Source: Trebonia sp963822615 (GTDB lineage Bacteria > Actinomycetota > Actinomycetes > Streptosporangiales > Streptosporangiaceae). From it: a stretch of DNA of 64,000 nucleotides. Shown here piece after piece: positions 34,802 to 43,844 of the stretch. How positions within the stretch are numbered: position 1 is the stretch's first letter; each line of letters begins with the position of its first letter. Both the position numbers and the translations under genes were made by a program. The stretch lies in contig CAWGIM010000021.1 of the NCBI GenBank assembly GCA_963822615.1, forward strand, positions 1-64,000. Reading direction: 5' to 3'. The notes under the pieces were generated by a model, which saw nothing but the letters and a program-made list of their open reading frames with translations, searched no databases and was not told where the DNA came from.

Positions 34802-35407
34802 ATGGAGCAGTTCGTCACCCACACCGGGCGGGCCGTCCCGCTGCGGCGCACCAACGTCGACACCGACCAGATCATCCCGGCCGTCTACCTCAAGCGGGTC
34901 AGCCGCGACGGCTTCGGCGAGGGCCTGTTCGCCGCCTGGCGCGAGGACCCGTCCTTCGTACTCAACCAGCCCCGCTACGCCGGCGCCACCATCCTGGTAG
35001 CGGGCACCGACTTCGGCACCGGCTCGTCCCGCGAGCACGCGGTCTGGGCCCTGCTCGACTACGGCTTCCGCGTGGTGATCGCCCCCCGCTTCGGTGACAT
35101 CTTCCGCAGCAACTCCACCAAGGCGGGCCTCCTCCCGGTGGTCCTGCCGGAAAAGGCGGTCGCCCTGATCCAGGACGCGGCCGAAGCCGAGCCCCCCGCC
35201 CAGGTCACCGTCGACCTGGCCGCCCGCGAGGTCCGGGTGACCGGCGGCGGCCTGGCCGAGGACCTGGTAGAGCCCTTCCCGATCGACGACTACACCCGCT
35301 GGCGCCTGATGGAGGGCCTGGACGACATCGGCCTCACCCTCCGCCACGAAGACACCGTCTCCGCCTTCGAGGCCACCCGCCCGTCCTTCCTCCCCACCGC
35401 CAGCTAG
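34802..35407 (+). CDS. leuD: 3-isopropylmalate dehydratase, small subunit
   Basis: 201 residues from ATG at 34802 with AAGGAG upstream. The swivel-domain motifs are NVDTDQIIPAVYLKR, GTDFGTGSSREHAVWAL, and FGDIFRSNSTKAGLLPV. It completes isopropylmalate isomerase with LeuC and closes the operon, followed by a 13-bp hairpin. The C-terminal TRPSFLPTAS tail is variable in the family. Confidence 0.98.
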   Translation: MEQFVTHTGRAVPLRRTNVDTDQIIPAVYLKRVSRDGFGEGLFAAWREDPSFVLNQPRYAGATILVAGTDFGTGSSREHAVWALLDYGFRVVIAPRFGDIFRSNSTKAGLLPVVLPEKAVALIQDAAEAEPPAQVTVDLAAREVRVTGGGLAEDLVEPFPIDDYTRWRLMEGLDDIGLTLRHEDTVSAFEATRPSFLPTAS

Positions 35408-35432
35408 CCCCCTCACTCACTCACCACCGCCC

Positions 35433-35464
35433 GGCCGGGCGCGACACCCCCGTCGCGCCCGGCC
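35433..35464 (+). terminator. Terminator-like hairpin after leuD
   Basis: GGCCGGGCGCGAC (35433-35445) pairs perfectly with 35452-35464 around the loop ACCCCC, a 13-bp GC stem 26 bp beyond the leuD stop. No T-run. Confidence 0.75.
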
Positions 35465-36573
35465 ACACTCATCCCACCCCGGCCCCACCCAGCCAGCACC
35501 GCTCAGGCTCCACCCGCACCCAGCCCCACCCGCACGACTCACCACCAGCCCCATCACCACCCTCCACACCAAGCCTTAACCCACCCGACCACCGCCAACC
35601 CGCACCACAGCAGGGCACCCTCACCTCCCCGCACCTCCCCGCGACGCCCAAAACCCACCCGCACCAGCGACCCACCCGCACCACCCTTCACTGGCCTTCC
35701 CAAGTCATCGGGTACCGCCGGGGAACCACTCAGGAACAGCAATTAACCGTCCCTCCACCCACCCACCCTGGGCCCCCTCGCAGCCTCCGCCCCTTCCTCC
35801 CCCCGCCCTCCCTCACCCCACCCCGCTAATCGCCGCGCCCCCGTCTTCACCGTCTCCCGCAACCCCCGCCTAGTTTCCTCACCAACCACCTGCCGACCCT
35901 TGAACAACACCCACCCCTACAGCGTGGAAACTTTTATCTAATCGGAAACTTCCACGTGCCATAACACGCCTTTATTTCCAAGATCTTCGTAAACCCGCCG
36001 CCGAAGCAGCAGCACCTGCCCCCATCCGTGGACAAGCACTGAAGCACGCGCCTCCCAGGCCTGCTCAGTGAGCCCAGACGCCCCGCCGCCCGCTAGGCGC
36101 GCCTGAGCCGCCAAGGCCCCGGAGCGCGACCGAAGCCCCCGTGCTCACGCCCAGCGCCGCCCCGGCCGTCCCGCCCCGGCCGCCCCGGCAGCCGTCACCC
36201 CCGCCACCCCGCAGCAGTAAGCCCCGCGCGCCCGCCACTCTCCCGGCCGGCTCCCGAGCGCCCCCGGCCAGCCGGGCGGAAAGCCCGTGGAACTCCCGTA
36301 GGCAGACCAAGGCACGGCCGCCCCGGCCGGCACTCGCGTCGTTCCAGCACCGTCACGCACCGCTACCGCCGGCTCTCGCGTCAAGCCGGAAATTTACCGA
36401 TATGTCCGGTCCCGAACGAAAATCGCGCCGCGAAAAGGCCCGACACGCCGGCCAATATTCAGCAAGGTTATTGTGTAGCCGAGCCCGATCGCCTAATTTC
36501 GGGCTGGTCAGGGGTCGTGGCCCAGGCAAGCAGCCACAAGCGCGGCCTCCCGTGGGGGAACGCAGGAGTGAAT
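35465..36573. other. 1.1-kb gene-poor, C-rich intergenic region
   Basis: From 35465 to about 35880 the + strand is dominated by CCACCC and CCGCACC-type runs, with no credible gene on either strand. At 35923-35956 an AT-rich island holds an inverted repeat CGTGGAA / TTCCACG (arms 35923-35929 and 35950-35956). 36000-36400 is C/G-rich and featureless. The last 200 bases become AT-richer (TATTCAGCAAGGTTATTGTGTAG at 36450-36480) and probably carry the hup promoter. Confidence 0.5.
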
Positions 36574-36888
36574 ATGAACAAGCGTGATCTGATCGACGCG
36601 CTCTCGGGTCGCCTGGGGGACAAGAAGTCCGCGACCGAGGCGCTGAACGCGGTCCTTGAGACCATTCAGTCGGCCGTGGCCGAGGGCGACAAGGTAGCCA
36701 TCACCGGCTTCGGCGTCTTCGAGAAGAGCGAGCGCCCGGCCCGGACCGCACGCAACCCCGCGACCGGCGCCGAGATTCACGTGGCGGCCCAGTCGGTGCC
36801 CAAGTTCCGTCCCGGTGCCGACTTCAAGGCGCTGGTGAACGGGGCCGGCGCGGGCGCGGCGAAGAAGCCGGCCGCTAAGAAGAAGTAA
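36574..36888 (+). CDS. hup: HU-family DNA-binding protein
   Basis: 104 residues from ATG at 36574 with AGGAG at 36564-36568. The HU signature is complete: NKRDLIDALSGRLGDKKSAT, AVAEGDKVAITGFGVFEKSER, and the DNA-binding arm ARTARNPATGAEIHV ending PKFRPGADFKALV. A short Lys/Ala tail (AKKPAAKKK) is present, far shorter than the long histone-like tail of HupB/HupS. It is a nucleoid-structuring protein and is followed by a strong bidirectional terminator. Confidence 0.97.
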   Translation: MNKRDLIDALSGRLGDKKSATEALNAVLETIQSAVAEGDKVAITGFGVFEKSERPARTARNPATGAEIHVAAQSVPKFRPGADFKALVNGAGAGAAKKPAAKKK

Positions 36889-36914
36889 CGCGGCCCGCGC
36901 GTTAGCGCGCCACG

Positions 36915-36959
36915 ATAACGAACGGCGGCACGGGATTCCCCGGTGCCGCCGTTCGTTAT
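36915..36959. terminator. Bidirectional terminator between hup and ddl
   Basis: ATAACGAACGGCGGCAC (36915-36931) pairs perfectly with 36943-36959; the loop GGGATTCCCCG can fold further. It is flanked by A/T on both outer sides (TTATTAT, GATAA), serving the convergent genes ending at 36888 and 36976. Confidence 0.9.
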
Positions 36960-36975
36960 TATCCGAGGTCAAAGC

Positions 36976-38109
36976 CTAAATGCCGGCCCCGCGCTTGGCC
37001 AGCGCGGTGCTGATAATCCGGTCTATGAGCTGCGGCATCGGCAGCCCGGAGGCCGCCCACATCATCGGGAACCCGGACGACGGCGTCATCCCCGGCATCG
37101 TGTTGATCTCGTTGACGATCACGTTCCCGGCGGCTGAGTAGAAGAAGTCGATCCGCGCCAGTCCCTCGCAGCCGATCGACTCGAACGTGGCACAGGCGAG
37201 GGCCCGCACCTGCTCGGCCGCGGCGGCCGGGATCGGCGCCGGTATCTCCATCCGCGACTGCGCGGCCAGGTACTTGGCCTCGAAGTCGTACCAGGTGGAA
37301 CCCGGGTCGACGACGATCATGCCGGGTACCGAGGCCTCGGGCGGCCCGCCGTCCACCCCTTCGAGCACCGCGCACTCCACCTCGACGCCGTCGATGGCCG
37401 CCTCGACCAGCACCTTGGTGTCGTACCGGCGAGCCTCCTCGATCGCGGCCTCCAGGCCGTCGGGGGAGTCCACCCGGGAGGTGCCGATCGAGGAGCCGCC
37501 GCGGGCGGGCTTGACGAACACCGGCCAGCCGAGTTCCGCGACCTCGCCCAGCACCCGCTTGCGCTCCAGCGAAGCGGGTGCCGCCCAGTCCCGGTCCCTG
37601 ACCACCACGTACGGCCCGATGGGCAGCCCGCGCGCGGCGAACAGCAGCTTCGAGTACTCCTTGTCCATCCCGGCCGCGCTGGCGAGCACCCCGGCCCCGG
37701 CGTACCGGATGCCGGCCATCTCCAGCAGCCCCTGGATGGTGCCGTCCTCGCCGTAGCTGCCGTGCAGCAGCGGCAGCACCACGTCGACCTGGCCCAGTTC
37801 GGCCGGCACGGCGGCGGGCCCGCTGAACACCAGGGCACCACCCCCGGGCCCGGCGGCGGGGGTGACCGACACCCCGGGCGTGGCGACCGCGTCAACCGAC
37901 GGCGCCGACCCGGCGGTCAGCGCCAGCCGGGCGGGGTCACCGGAGGTGAGTACCCAGCGGCCGTCCTGGGCGATGCCGATGGGCACGATGTCGTAGCGGT
38001 CCCGGTCGATGGCGCTGAGCACCAGTCCCGCGCTCGCGCACGACACCGCGTGCTCCGCGCTGCGCCCGCCGAAGACCACGGCGACCCGGATCTTGCCCGC
38101 CGAACCCAT
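36976..38109 (-). CDS. ddl: D-alanine--D-alanine ligase
   Basis: 377 residues; ATG at 38109 is preceded by GGAGGTGG. ATP-grasp motifs are RVAVVFGGRSAEHAVSCASA at the N-terminus, LLHGSYGEDGTIQGLLEMAG, KPARGGSSIGTSRV and NEINTMPGMTPSSGFP at the C-terminus. It makes the D-Ala-D-Ala dipeptide for peptidoglycan in the cytoplasm. The active-site neighbourhood retains Tyr (HGSYGEDG), as expected for D-Ala-D-Ala rather than D-Ala-D-Lac synthesis. Confidence 0.97.
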   Translation of the reverse strand: MGSAGKIRVAVVFGGRSAEHAVSCASAGLVLSAIDRDRYDIVPIGIAQDGRWVLTSGDPARLALTAGSAPSVDAVATPGVSVTPAAGPGGGALVFSGPAAVPAELGQVDVVLPLLHGSYGEDGTIQGLLEMAGIRYAGAGVLASAAGMDKEYSKLLFAARGLPIGPYVVVRDRDWAAPASLERKRVLGEVAELGWPVFVKPARGGSSIGTSRVDSPDGLEAAIEEARRYDTKVLVEAAIDGVEVECAVLEGVDGGPPEASVPGMIVVDPGSTWYDFEAKYLAAQSRMEIPAPIPAAAAEQVRALACATFESIGCEGLARIDFFYSAAGNVIVNEINTMPGMTPSSGFPMMWAASGLPMPQLIDRIISTALAKRGAGI

Positions 38110-38183
38110 GCGCACCACCTCCGCTGCCTGATTAGACCCGACGATGCTAGCCGCTGACCAGCGAAATAAAGGTTGCCTGGGCG

Positions 38184-39452
38184 TTACGTCCGCTTGCGGG
38201 TAGCCGCGTGTCTCCGTTGTTCCCAGGCCGGCCCCAGGCCTTCCAGGGCCACGAAGGCGTCGCTGATCAGGTCCTCCGCGTCCTCGAGGCCGATGGAGAA
38301 GCGCACCGCGCCGGCGTCGATGCCGGCCGCCGCCAGTGCCCGCTCGTCGAGCTGGCGGTGGGTGGTGGACGCGACGTGGGAGACGACCGTGTGGGTGCCG
38401 CCGAGCGAGGTGGCGGCGGCCGCCAGCTTCAGCCCGCTGGCGAACGCGAGCCCGGCCTCCCGCCCGCCGTACGGGGTGACGGTGACGATCGCGCCGAACC
38501 TGACGCCTTCCGGGCCGCTGTCGAACAGCCGCCGGGCGGTCTGGTGCCCGGGGTGGGTGGCCAGCCCCGGGTAGTCGACGTAGGCGACCGCCGGGTGCTT
38601 GGCCAGGGTGGCGGCGAACACCGCGGCGGTGGCGCACTGGCGGCGCACCCGGACCGGCAGCGTTTCCAGCCCCCGGCGGAGCAGGACGGCGTCGTCGGGG
38701 GAGAGCGAGCCGCCGGTGTCGATCCGGGTCGCCCTGATCTGCGTGATGAGGTCGAGCGCGCCGGTGACCACCCCGCCGGTGACGTCCGAGTGGCCGCCGA
38801 TGTACTTGGTAGCGGAGTGCACCACCAGGTCGGCGCCGTGCTCGAGCGGGCGGCAGACCACCGGGGGCGCCAGCGTGGAGTCGATGACGAGCAGCGCGCC
38901 GCGCTCGTGGGCGATCTCGGACAGCCGCTTGATGTCGGCCACCGCGGTGGTCGGGTTGGCGATCGCCTCCGCGTAGATCATCCTGGTGGTCGGCCGCATG
39001 GCGGCGGCCACCGCGTCGGTGTCGGTGATGTCCACGAAGTCGGTCTCGACCCCGAACCTGGTCATCACGGTGCGCAGCAGGCTGTAGGTGCCGCCGTAGA
39101 CCGCGGCCGACGCGACCACGTGCGCGCCCGCCCGGGCGAACGTCCACAGCACCCCGGAGATGGCCGCCATGCCGGATGCGAACGCCTGGGCGGCGGGCCA
39201 GCGCGGCAGGTTCGCCCCCTCGAGCGCGGCCACCGCGCGGGCGAACGCGTCCACCGTGGGGTTGTCGATCCGGCTGTAGCTGTATCCCGGCACCTGGTCG
39301 CCGAGCACCGACGCGTACTCCTGGGCGGACGAGAACGCCCAGGCCGCGGTGCGGTAGACGGGCGTGCCCAGCGGTCGCTGGGCGGTGTCGGGCGGGGGCG
39401 GCAGGTGCACCGCCCGGGTGTTCTCCCCAAGCTGCCTTCTGGCTATCTCCAC
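38184..39452 (-). CDS. Trans-sulfuration PLP enzyme (cystathionine gamma-lyase / gamma-synthase family)
   Basis: 422 residues from a start at 39452. PLP-fold hallmarks are SYSRIDNPTVDAFARAVAAL, AAQAFASGMAAISGVL, the aspartate in LLVIDSTLAPPVVCRPLEHG and the Schiff-base lysine in VVHSATKYIGGHSDV. The C-terminal part ends with VRFSIGLEDAEDLISD. The exact reaction (gamma-lyase, gamma-synthase or methionine gamma-lyase) cannot be separated by sight. Gap to gpsA (39543) is 90 bp but gpsA lies downstream on the same strand order, so a loose ddl-upstream cluster is possible. Confidence 0.9.
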   Translation of the reverse strand: MEIARRQLGENTRAVHLPPPPDTAQRPLGTPVYRTAAWAFSSAQEYASVLGDQVPGYSYSRIDNPTVDAFARAVAALEGANLPRWPAAQAFASGMAAISGVLWTFARAGAHVVASAAVYGGTYSLLRTVMTRFGVETDFVDITDTDAVAAAMRPTTRMIYAEAIANPTTAVADIKRLSEIAHERGALLVIDSTLAPPVVCRPLEHGADLVVHSATKYIGGHSDVTGGVVTGALDLITQIRATRIDTGGSLSPDDAVLLRRGLETLPVRVRRQCATAAVFAATLAKHPAVAYVDYPGLATHPGHQTARRLFDSGPEGVRFGAIVTVTPYGGREAGLAFASGLKLAAAATSLGGTHTVVSHVASTTHRQLDERALAAAGIDAGAVRFSIGLEDAEDLISDAFVALEGLGPAWEQRRHAATRKRT

Positions 39453-39542
39453 CGGCTGGGCTCCATCAGGTCAGGCTGCTCCCCCATGAGAGCACCACCG
39501 TACCCCGCCCCCGGGTCCTCTAGGGCCAGGTCGGGCGGCCTG

Positions 39543-40547
39543 CTAGGCCCCGTACCACTCCGGCTTGGCCGACCGGGACGCCAATGCGGCGGCCGCGTCG
39601 GCGACCGACAGCTGCCCGGTGATGACCGCGGCCACCACCTGGGTGATCGGCATCTCCACGCCGTGCTTGCGGGCGAGCTCGAGCACCGGGGCGTAGGAGG
39701 TCACGCCCTCGGCCGTCTGCTGGGTTTGCTCCTTGGCCTGGGCGGCGCTCATGCCCTGCCCGAGGTACTCGCCGAACCGCCGGTTGCGGGACAGCGGCGA
39801 CGAGCAGGTCGCCACCAGGTCGCCCAGCCCGGCCAGGCCGGCGAACGTCCGCGGGTCGGCTCCCATCACCTCGCCCAGCCGGGCCATCTCGGCCAGCCCG
39901 CGGGTGATCAGCGTGGCCTTGGTGTTGTCGCCGAGGCCGAGCGCGACCGCGATGCCGACCGCGAGCGCGATGACGTTCTTGACCGTGCCGCCGAGTTCGC
40001 AGCCGAGCACGTCGGTGTTCCAGTACGGCCGGAAGTAGCCGGTGTGGCAGGCCTGCTGCAGCAGCCGCGCGGAGTGCTCGTCGGAGCAGGCCACCACCGA
40101 CGCGGCGACCTGCCGCCGGGCGATCTCGGGGGCCAGGTTGGGGCCGGAGACGACCGCGACCCGGGACTCGGGCAGGCCGAGCACCTCGAGCACCACCTCG
40201 CTCATCCGCTTGTCGGTGCCGAGCTCGATGCCCTTCATCAGCGAGACCAGCAGCGCGCCGTCCGGCACCAGGGGAGCCCACGCGGTCAGCCCGTCCCGCA
40301 GCGTCTGCGCGGTCACCGCCAGGACCACCAGGTCGGCGCCGTCGAGCGCCGCCGCCACGTCCGAGGTCGCGGTCAGCGACGAAGGCAGCGTGATCCCCGG
40401 CAGGTAGCGGGGGTTCTGGTGGCCGCCGTTGACCGCCTGGGCGATATCCGGGCGCCGTGCCCAGAGCGTGACGGGGGTGCCCGCGTCGCACAGGACCTGC
40501 GCGAACGTGGTTCCCCAGGAGCCGGCCCCGAGGACCGCAGCCTTCAC
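39543..40547 (-). CDS. gpsA: Glycerol-3-phosphate dehydrogenase [NAD(P)+]
   Basis: 334 residues from GTG at 40547. The dinucleotide motif GAGSWGTTFAQVL opens the protein. VSLMKGIELGT, the catalytic lysine region in LGGTVKNVIALAVGI, and the helical C-domain (GLAGLGDLVATCSSPLSRNR) are intact. It reduces dihydroxyacetone phosphate to sn-glycerol-3-phosphate for phospholipid synthesis. It starts in a 4-bp overlap with the stop of plsC, so the two lipid-precursor genes are translationally coupled. Confidence 0.97.
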   Translation of the reverse strand: MKAAVLGAGSWGTTFAQVLCDAGTPVTLWARRPDIAQAVNGGHQNPRYLPGITLPSSLTATSDVAAALDGADLVVLAVTAQTLRDGLTAWAPLVPDGALLVSLMKGIELGTDKRMSEVVLEVLGLPESRVAVVSGPNLAPEIARRQVAASVVACSDEHSARLLQQACHTGYFRPYWNTDVLGCELGGTVKNVIALAVGIAVALGLGDNTKATLITRGLAEMARLGEVMGADPRTFAGLAGLGDLVATCSSPLSRNRRFGEYLGQGMSAAQAKEQTQQTAEGVTSYAPVLELARKHGVEMPITQVVAAVITGQLSVADAAAALASRSAKPEWYGA

Positions 40548-41272
40548 GAACTACCGTCCGCCGGCAGTATCTGCTTGGCGGGGTCGAACGGCACCGCGGG
40601 CGGCTCCTCGCCCCGCAGCGACGCCACCAGGGCGGTGATGTCGGCCATGATCGCCTCGGTGGCGGCCCGCAGCGCCCGGGCCGAGGTCTGCTGGCCGGCC
40701 CAGGCCGACAGGTCGACCGGCGGGCCGGCGACCGTGCGCACGGTTTTCCGCGGCCACAGCCTGGCCTTCTTGCTGCCGTAAGGGAGGACGTCCTGAGTGC
40801 CCCAGTGCGCGACCGGGATCACCGGCGCGCCGGTCGCCAGCGCGAGCCGGGCGGCGCCGGTCTTGCCCGCCATCGGCCACAGGGCGGGGTCGCGGGTGGC
40901 GGTGCCCTCCGGGTAGACGATGACCGCCGCGCCGTCGGCCAGGGCCTGCTCGGCCTGCTTGAGCGCCTGGGCGGCGTCCGCCCGGCCGCGGTTGACCGGG
41001 ATCTGACCGCACCCGTACAGCAGCTTGCCGATGAAGGGGGCCTTGAACGCCGACGCCTTGATCATGAAGGTCGGGTACCGCCCGGAGGCGTGGAAGAACA
41101 GCGAGTCGGTGCCCCAGTCCGCGTACGACATGTGGTTGGGTACCAGGATGACCGGCCCGGTCCGGGGAATGTTCTCCCGGCCAGACCACTTGTTCCTCAC
41201 CAGTACATGCAAGGTGGGACGAAACAGGATGACGGTAAACAGCCGCCACGCAGGCGAGTAAGTCTTGCTCAT
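40544..41272 (-). CDS. plsC: 1-acyl-sn-glycerol-3-phosphate acyltransferase (PlsC family)
   Basis: 242 residues from ATG at 41272. Acyltransferase block I is NHMSYADW (HxxxxD), block II FIGKLLYGCGQIPVNRG, block III IVYPEGTATRDP and block IV VIPVAHWGTQ. An N-terminal hydrophobic helix anchors it to the membrane. It acylates lysophosphatidic acid to phosphatidic acid. The downstream gpsA supplies glycerol-3-phosphate, so the pair forms a lipid-synthesis unit. Confidence 0.95.
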   Translation of the reverse strand: MSKTYSPAWRLFTVILFRPTLHVLVRNKWSGRENIPRTGPVILVPNHMSYADWGTDSLFFHASGRYPTFMIKASAFKAPFIGKLLYGCGQIPVNRGRADAAQALKQAEQALADGAAVIVYPEGTATRDPALWPMAGKTGAARLALATGAPVIPVAHWGTQDVLPYGSKKARLWPRKTVRTVAGPPVDLSAWAGQQTSARALRAATEAIMADITALVASLRGEEPPAVPFDPAKQILPADGSS

Positions 41273-41337
41273 CGACAGGGGCCTCCCGTGGTCTGGTACC
41301 GCACGTCATACTCCCAGGTTTGCCTGCGGACGGCGAG

Positions 41338-42081
41338 ATGACTGACCCGGCCCGGTTTAGCTGGACAGTCCTGCTGCCAGTCAAGGTACTCGCCCAGGCC
41401 AAGTCGCGGCTCGCCGCGCTGGCCGGCGAGCGCCGCCGCGAGCTGGCGCTGGCGCTGGCGGCCGACACGGCGGCCGCCGCGGCCGCCTGCCCGGAGGTCG
41501 GCCAGGTGGTGGTGATCACGTCTGACCCGGTGGCGGGCCCGCTGCTGGCCGCCCTGGGGGCGGTGATCGTGCCGGACGAGCCCGCGGGCCGGGCAGCCGC
41601 CCCGGTCCCGGTCACCGGGCCGGGCAGCGCGCCCCAGGTGGGCGGGCTGGGCGCGCAGGAAGGGCTGAACGCGGCCCTGCGGCACGGCGCCGCGGTGGCC
41701 GCCCGCCGCTGGCCCGGGACCGGGCTGGCGGCGCTGACGGCCGACCTGCCCGCGTTGCGCCCGGCCGAGCTGACGGCCGCGCTCCGGGCGGCGGCGGCGC
41801 AGGCGGCGTTCGTGCCGGATGCGGCCCTGATCGGGACGACGCTGTACGCGGTGCCGCCGGGGGCCGGGTTCCGCCCGCTGTTCGGCGGGGCGTCCGCGGC
41901 GCGGCACGCGGCGTCCGGGGCGGTGCAGCTTGACCTGGGCGCCCTCGGCCTTGACGAGCGGGCCGGGTTGCGCCGGGACGTCGATACCCCCGACGACCTG
42001 CGGGCCGCCCTCACCCTGGGGGCGGGCCCGCGGACCACGGCCCTCGCGGCCGAGCTGCTGGCCGACGCCGAGCGGCGCTAG
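41338..42081 (+). CDS. cofC: 2-phospho-L-lactate / phosphoenolpyruvate guanylyltransferase (F420 biosynthesis)
   Basis: 247 residues from ATG at 41338; TTG at 41320 in frame is less likely. The nucleotidyltransferase motif VLLPVKVLAQAKSRLAAL is diagnostic. VVVITSDPVAGPLL, GLNAALRHG and ALTADLPALRPAEL are the further active-site segments. CofC (FbiD) activates phosphoenolpyruvate or phospholactate with GTP for the CofD step of coenzyme F420 synthesis. It starts 66 bp from the plsC start (divergent), and its stop overlaps the RAM-domain gene stop by 4 bp (42078-42081). Confidence 0.95.
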   Translation: MTDPARFSWTVLLPVKVLAQAKSRLAALAGERRRELALALAADTAAAAAACPEVGQVVVITSDPVAGPLLAALGAVIVPDEPAGRAAAPVPVTGPGSAPQVGGLGAQEGLNAALRHGAAVAARRWPGTGLAALTADLPALRPAELTAALRAAAAQAAFVPDAALIGTTLYAVPPGAGFRPLFGGASAARHAASGAVQLDLGALGLDERAGLRRDVDTPDDLRAALTLGAGPRTTALAAELLADAERR

Positions 42082-42311
42082 ATGCGCACCACCGGGCAGG
42101 TCAGCGTGCGGGTAATGCCCTCGACGGCCTGAATCTGGGCTGCGACCAGCTTGCCGAGCTCGTCCACGTTCTCGGCGCGGGCGCGCACGATGACGTCATA
42201 CGGTCCGGTGACATCCTCCGCCTGCATGACCCCGGCGATCTCCGCGATCTGCCGTGCCACGTCGGCGGCTCTGCCGACCTCCGTCTGGACGAGGATGTAT
42301 GCCTGCACCAT
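42078..42311 (-). CDS. Stand-alone Lrp/AsnC RAM-domain protein
   Basis: 77 residues from ATG at 42311 with AGGAGG nine bases upstream. It consists of a single RAM (AsnC_trans_reg) domain: VQAYILVQTEVGRAADVARQ, VTGPYDVIVRARAENVDELG and a closing RTLTCPVVRI, without any DNA-binding HTH. Stand-alone members bind amino acids and may modulate full-length Lrp proteins. In actinomycetes this gene commonly sits next to thiL, as here. Confidence 0.93.
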   Translation of the reverse strand: MVQAYILVQTEVGRAADVARQIAEIAGVMQAEDVTGPYDVIVRARAENVDELGKLVAAQIQAVEGITRTLTCPVVRI

Positions 42312-42488
42312 GGCGTCCTCCTGGAAGCGGCCTTCGTTGCCGCCGTGAAATTTCACCGTACAGCAATGGTCCAGACCTGTTTCATCCCGGTCCCGTAGTT
42401 TTTCTGGCCTATTGGGGTGCCGTGCGGTGCCCGAGCGGCTACCTGGGCGACCTGAGGGCTGGTTAGGCTTAGCCGACCAGGACTCACA

Positions 42489-43571
42489 ATGAAGCCCGGA
42501 GGCGGCGAAATCGCAGGTAACGAGGGGTCCATGGGGGACCTGGGGGAGTGGGGGGTGATCGCCGCGCTGCGGGGCCGGATGCCCGCCGGACGGCTGACCG
42601 AGGTCGGCATCGGCGACGACGCCGCGGTGCTGACGGCCCCGTCGGGCAGCGTGGTGGCCGCGGTGGACATGCTGATCGAGGGCAGGCACTTCCGCCGCGA
42701 CTGGTCAGCCGCGGCCGACATCGGGGCGAAGGCGGCCGCGCGCAGCCTGGCCGACATCGCGGCGATGGGCGCGGTGAACACGGCGCTGCTGGTGGCGCTG
42801 GCGGCGCCGGGCACGCTGCCCGCCCGCTGGGCGGCCGAGCTGGCCGACGGCATCGCGGCCGAGGCGACCAGGGCGGGCGCGGGGGTGGCGGGCGGCGACA
42901 CCGCCAGCGCGGAGCTGGTCACGGTGGCGGTGACCGCGCTGGGCGACCTGGAGGGACGCCGTCCGGTGCTCCGCTCCGGCGCCCGCCCGGGTGACGTGAT
43001 CGCGCTGGCCGGCCCGCTCGGCCCGGCAGCGGCAGGCCTGGCCCTGCTCACCGCGGCCAGCGCGGAGCGGGAGCGGGAGCTCCCCGGGGACCGCGCCGCC
43101 GGCGACCTCACGGCCGGGCTGGCCCCGGCGCTGACCGCGCTGGTCGCCGCCCAGCGCTGCCCCCGGCCGCCCTACGACGCGGGCCCGGAGGCGGCCCGGC
43201 TCGGTGCGACCGCGATGATCGATGTCAGCGACGGACTGCTGGCCGACCTGGGCCACCTGGCCGCCGCCAGCGGCGTCCAGGCCGATATCAGCCGCCAGGC
43301 GCTCCCCGTCGGTCCCGCGCTGCTGGCAGCGGCCGCATCGCTGACGGCTCGCCCGGCATCATCCCGAACGGGTGCGGCTGACTCCCCGGAGGCCATGGCC
43401 CTCGACTGGGCCCTGGCCGGCGGTGAGGATCACTCCCTGGTGGCGACGTTCCCGCCGGCCAGCCGGCTGCCCGCCCGGTGGCAGCCGATCGGGTCGGTCC
43501 GCGCGGGCAGCGGGGTCACCGTCGACGGCACGCCGTGGCGGGGCCGCGGCGGCTGGCAGCATTTCCGCTGA
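42489..43571 (+). CDS. thiL: Thiamine-monophosphate kinase
   Basis: 360 residues from ATG at 42489; ATG at 42531, preceded by GAGGGG, is an alternative that would remove 14 variable residues. Mg/ATP motifs are VGIGDDAAVLTAP, VDMLIEGRHFRRDW and ARSLADIAAMGA, then AGVAGGDTASAEL and MIDVSDGLLADLGH. It phosphorylates thiamine phosphate to thiamine diphosphate. The long Ala/Arg-rich segment near residues 290-310 is a lineage insertion. Confidence 0.95.
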   Translation: MKPGGGEIAGNEGSMGDLGEWGVIAALRGRMPAGRLTEVGIGDDAAVLTAPSGSVVAAVDMLIEGRHFRRDWSAAADIGAKAAARSLADIAAMGAVNTALLVALAAPGTLPARWAAELADGIAAEATRAGAGVAGGDTASAELVTVAVTALGDLEGRRPVLRSGARPGDVIALAGPLGPAAAGLALLTAASAERERELPGDRAAGDLTAGLAPALTALVAAQRCPRPPYDAGPEAARLGATAMIDVSDGLLADLGHLAAASGVQADISRQALPVGPALLAAAASLTARPASSRTGAADSPEAMALDWALAGGEDHSLVATFPPASRLPARWQPIGSVRAGSGVTVDGTPWRGRGGWQHFR

Positions 43572-43606
43572 GCGGCACCTCGGCTGGGCAGCAGCGGGCA
43601 ACAAAA

Positions 43607-43639
43607 CGAGCCGGCCCGTCCAGTGGACGGGCCGGCTCG
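43607..43639. terminator. Bidirectional terminator between thiL and rpmB
   Basis: CGAGCCGGCCCGTCC (43607-43621) pairs perfectly with 43625-43639 around AGT, a 15-bp stem. It lies between the convergent stops at 43571 and 43653. Confidence 0.9.
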
Positions 43640-43652
43640 CTAGCGCTGCTGG

Positions 43653-43844
43653 TCAGGCCGAGCGGGTGACCTTGCCGGCCTTGATGCAAGAGGTGCACAC
43701 GTTCAGTCGCTTGGGACTGCCCGACACGATCGCGCGCACGGTCTGGATGTTCGGGTTCCAGCGACGGCGGGTACGTACGTGTGAGTGCGACACGTTGTTG
43801 CCGAAGCCCGGCCCCTTGCCGCAAACGTCGCAGACGGAAGCCAC
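43653..43844 (-). CDS. rpmB: 50S ribosomal protein L28 (Zn-binding form)
   Basis: 63 residues. GTG at 43844 is preferred over the upstream ATG because GGAGG lies eight bases before it and L28 starts at ASVCDVCGKGPG. The pair CDVCG and CTSC shows the cysteine-containing (C+) zinc form. The conserved NNVSHSHVRTRRRWNPNIQ core and a C-terminal VTRSA follow. The C+ form is used in zinc-replete growth; a Zur-regulated C- paralogue would lie elsewhere. Confidence 0.97.
   Translation of the reverse strand: MASVCDVCGKGPGFGNNVSHSHVRTRRRWNPNIQTVRAIVSGSPKRLNVCTSCIKAGKVTRSA

Noticed and set aside
35465..36570. Several short frames in the leuD-hup gap
   Set aside because: Pro/Thr/His- or Gly/Trp-rich composition, no ribosome binding sites and no recognisable motifs.
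38208..40781. Very long + strand frame antisense to ddl-gpsA genes (about 850 codons)
   Set aside because: Arg/Gly/Pro/His-rich composition and lack of stops are consequences of GC-rich third positions; real genes lie on the minus strand.
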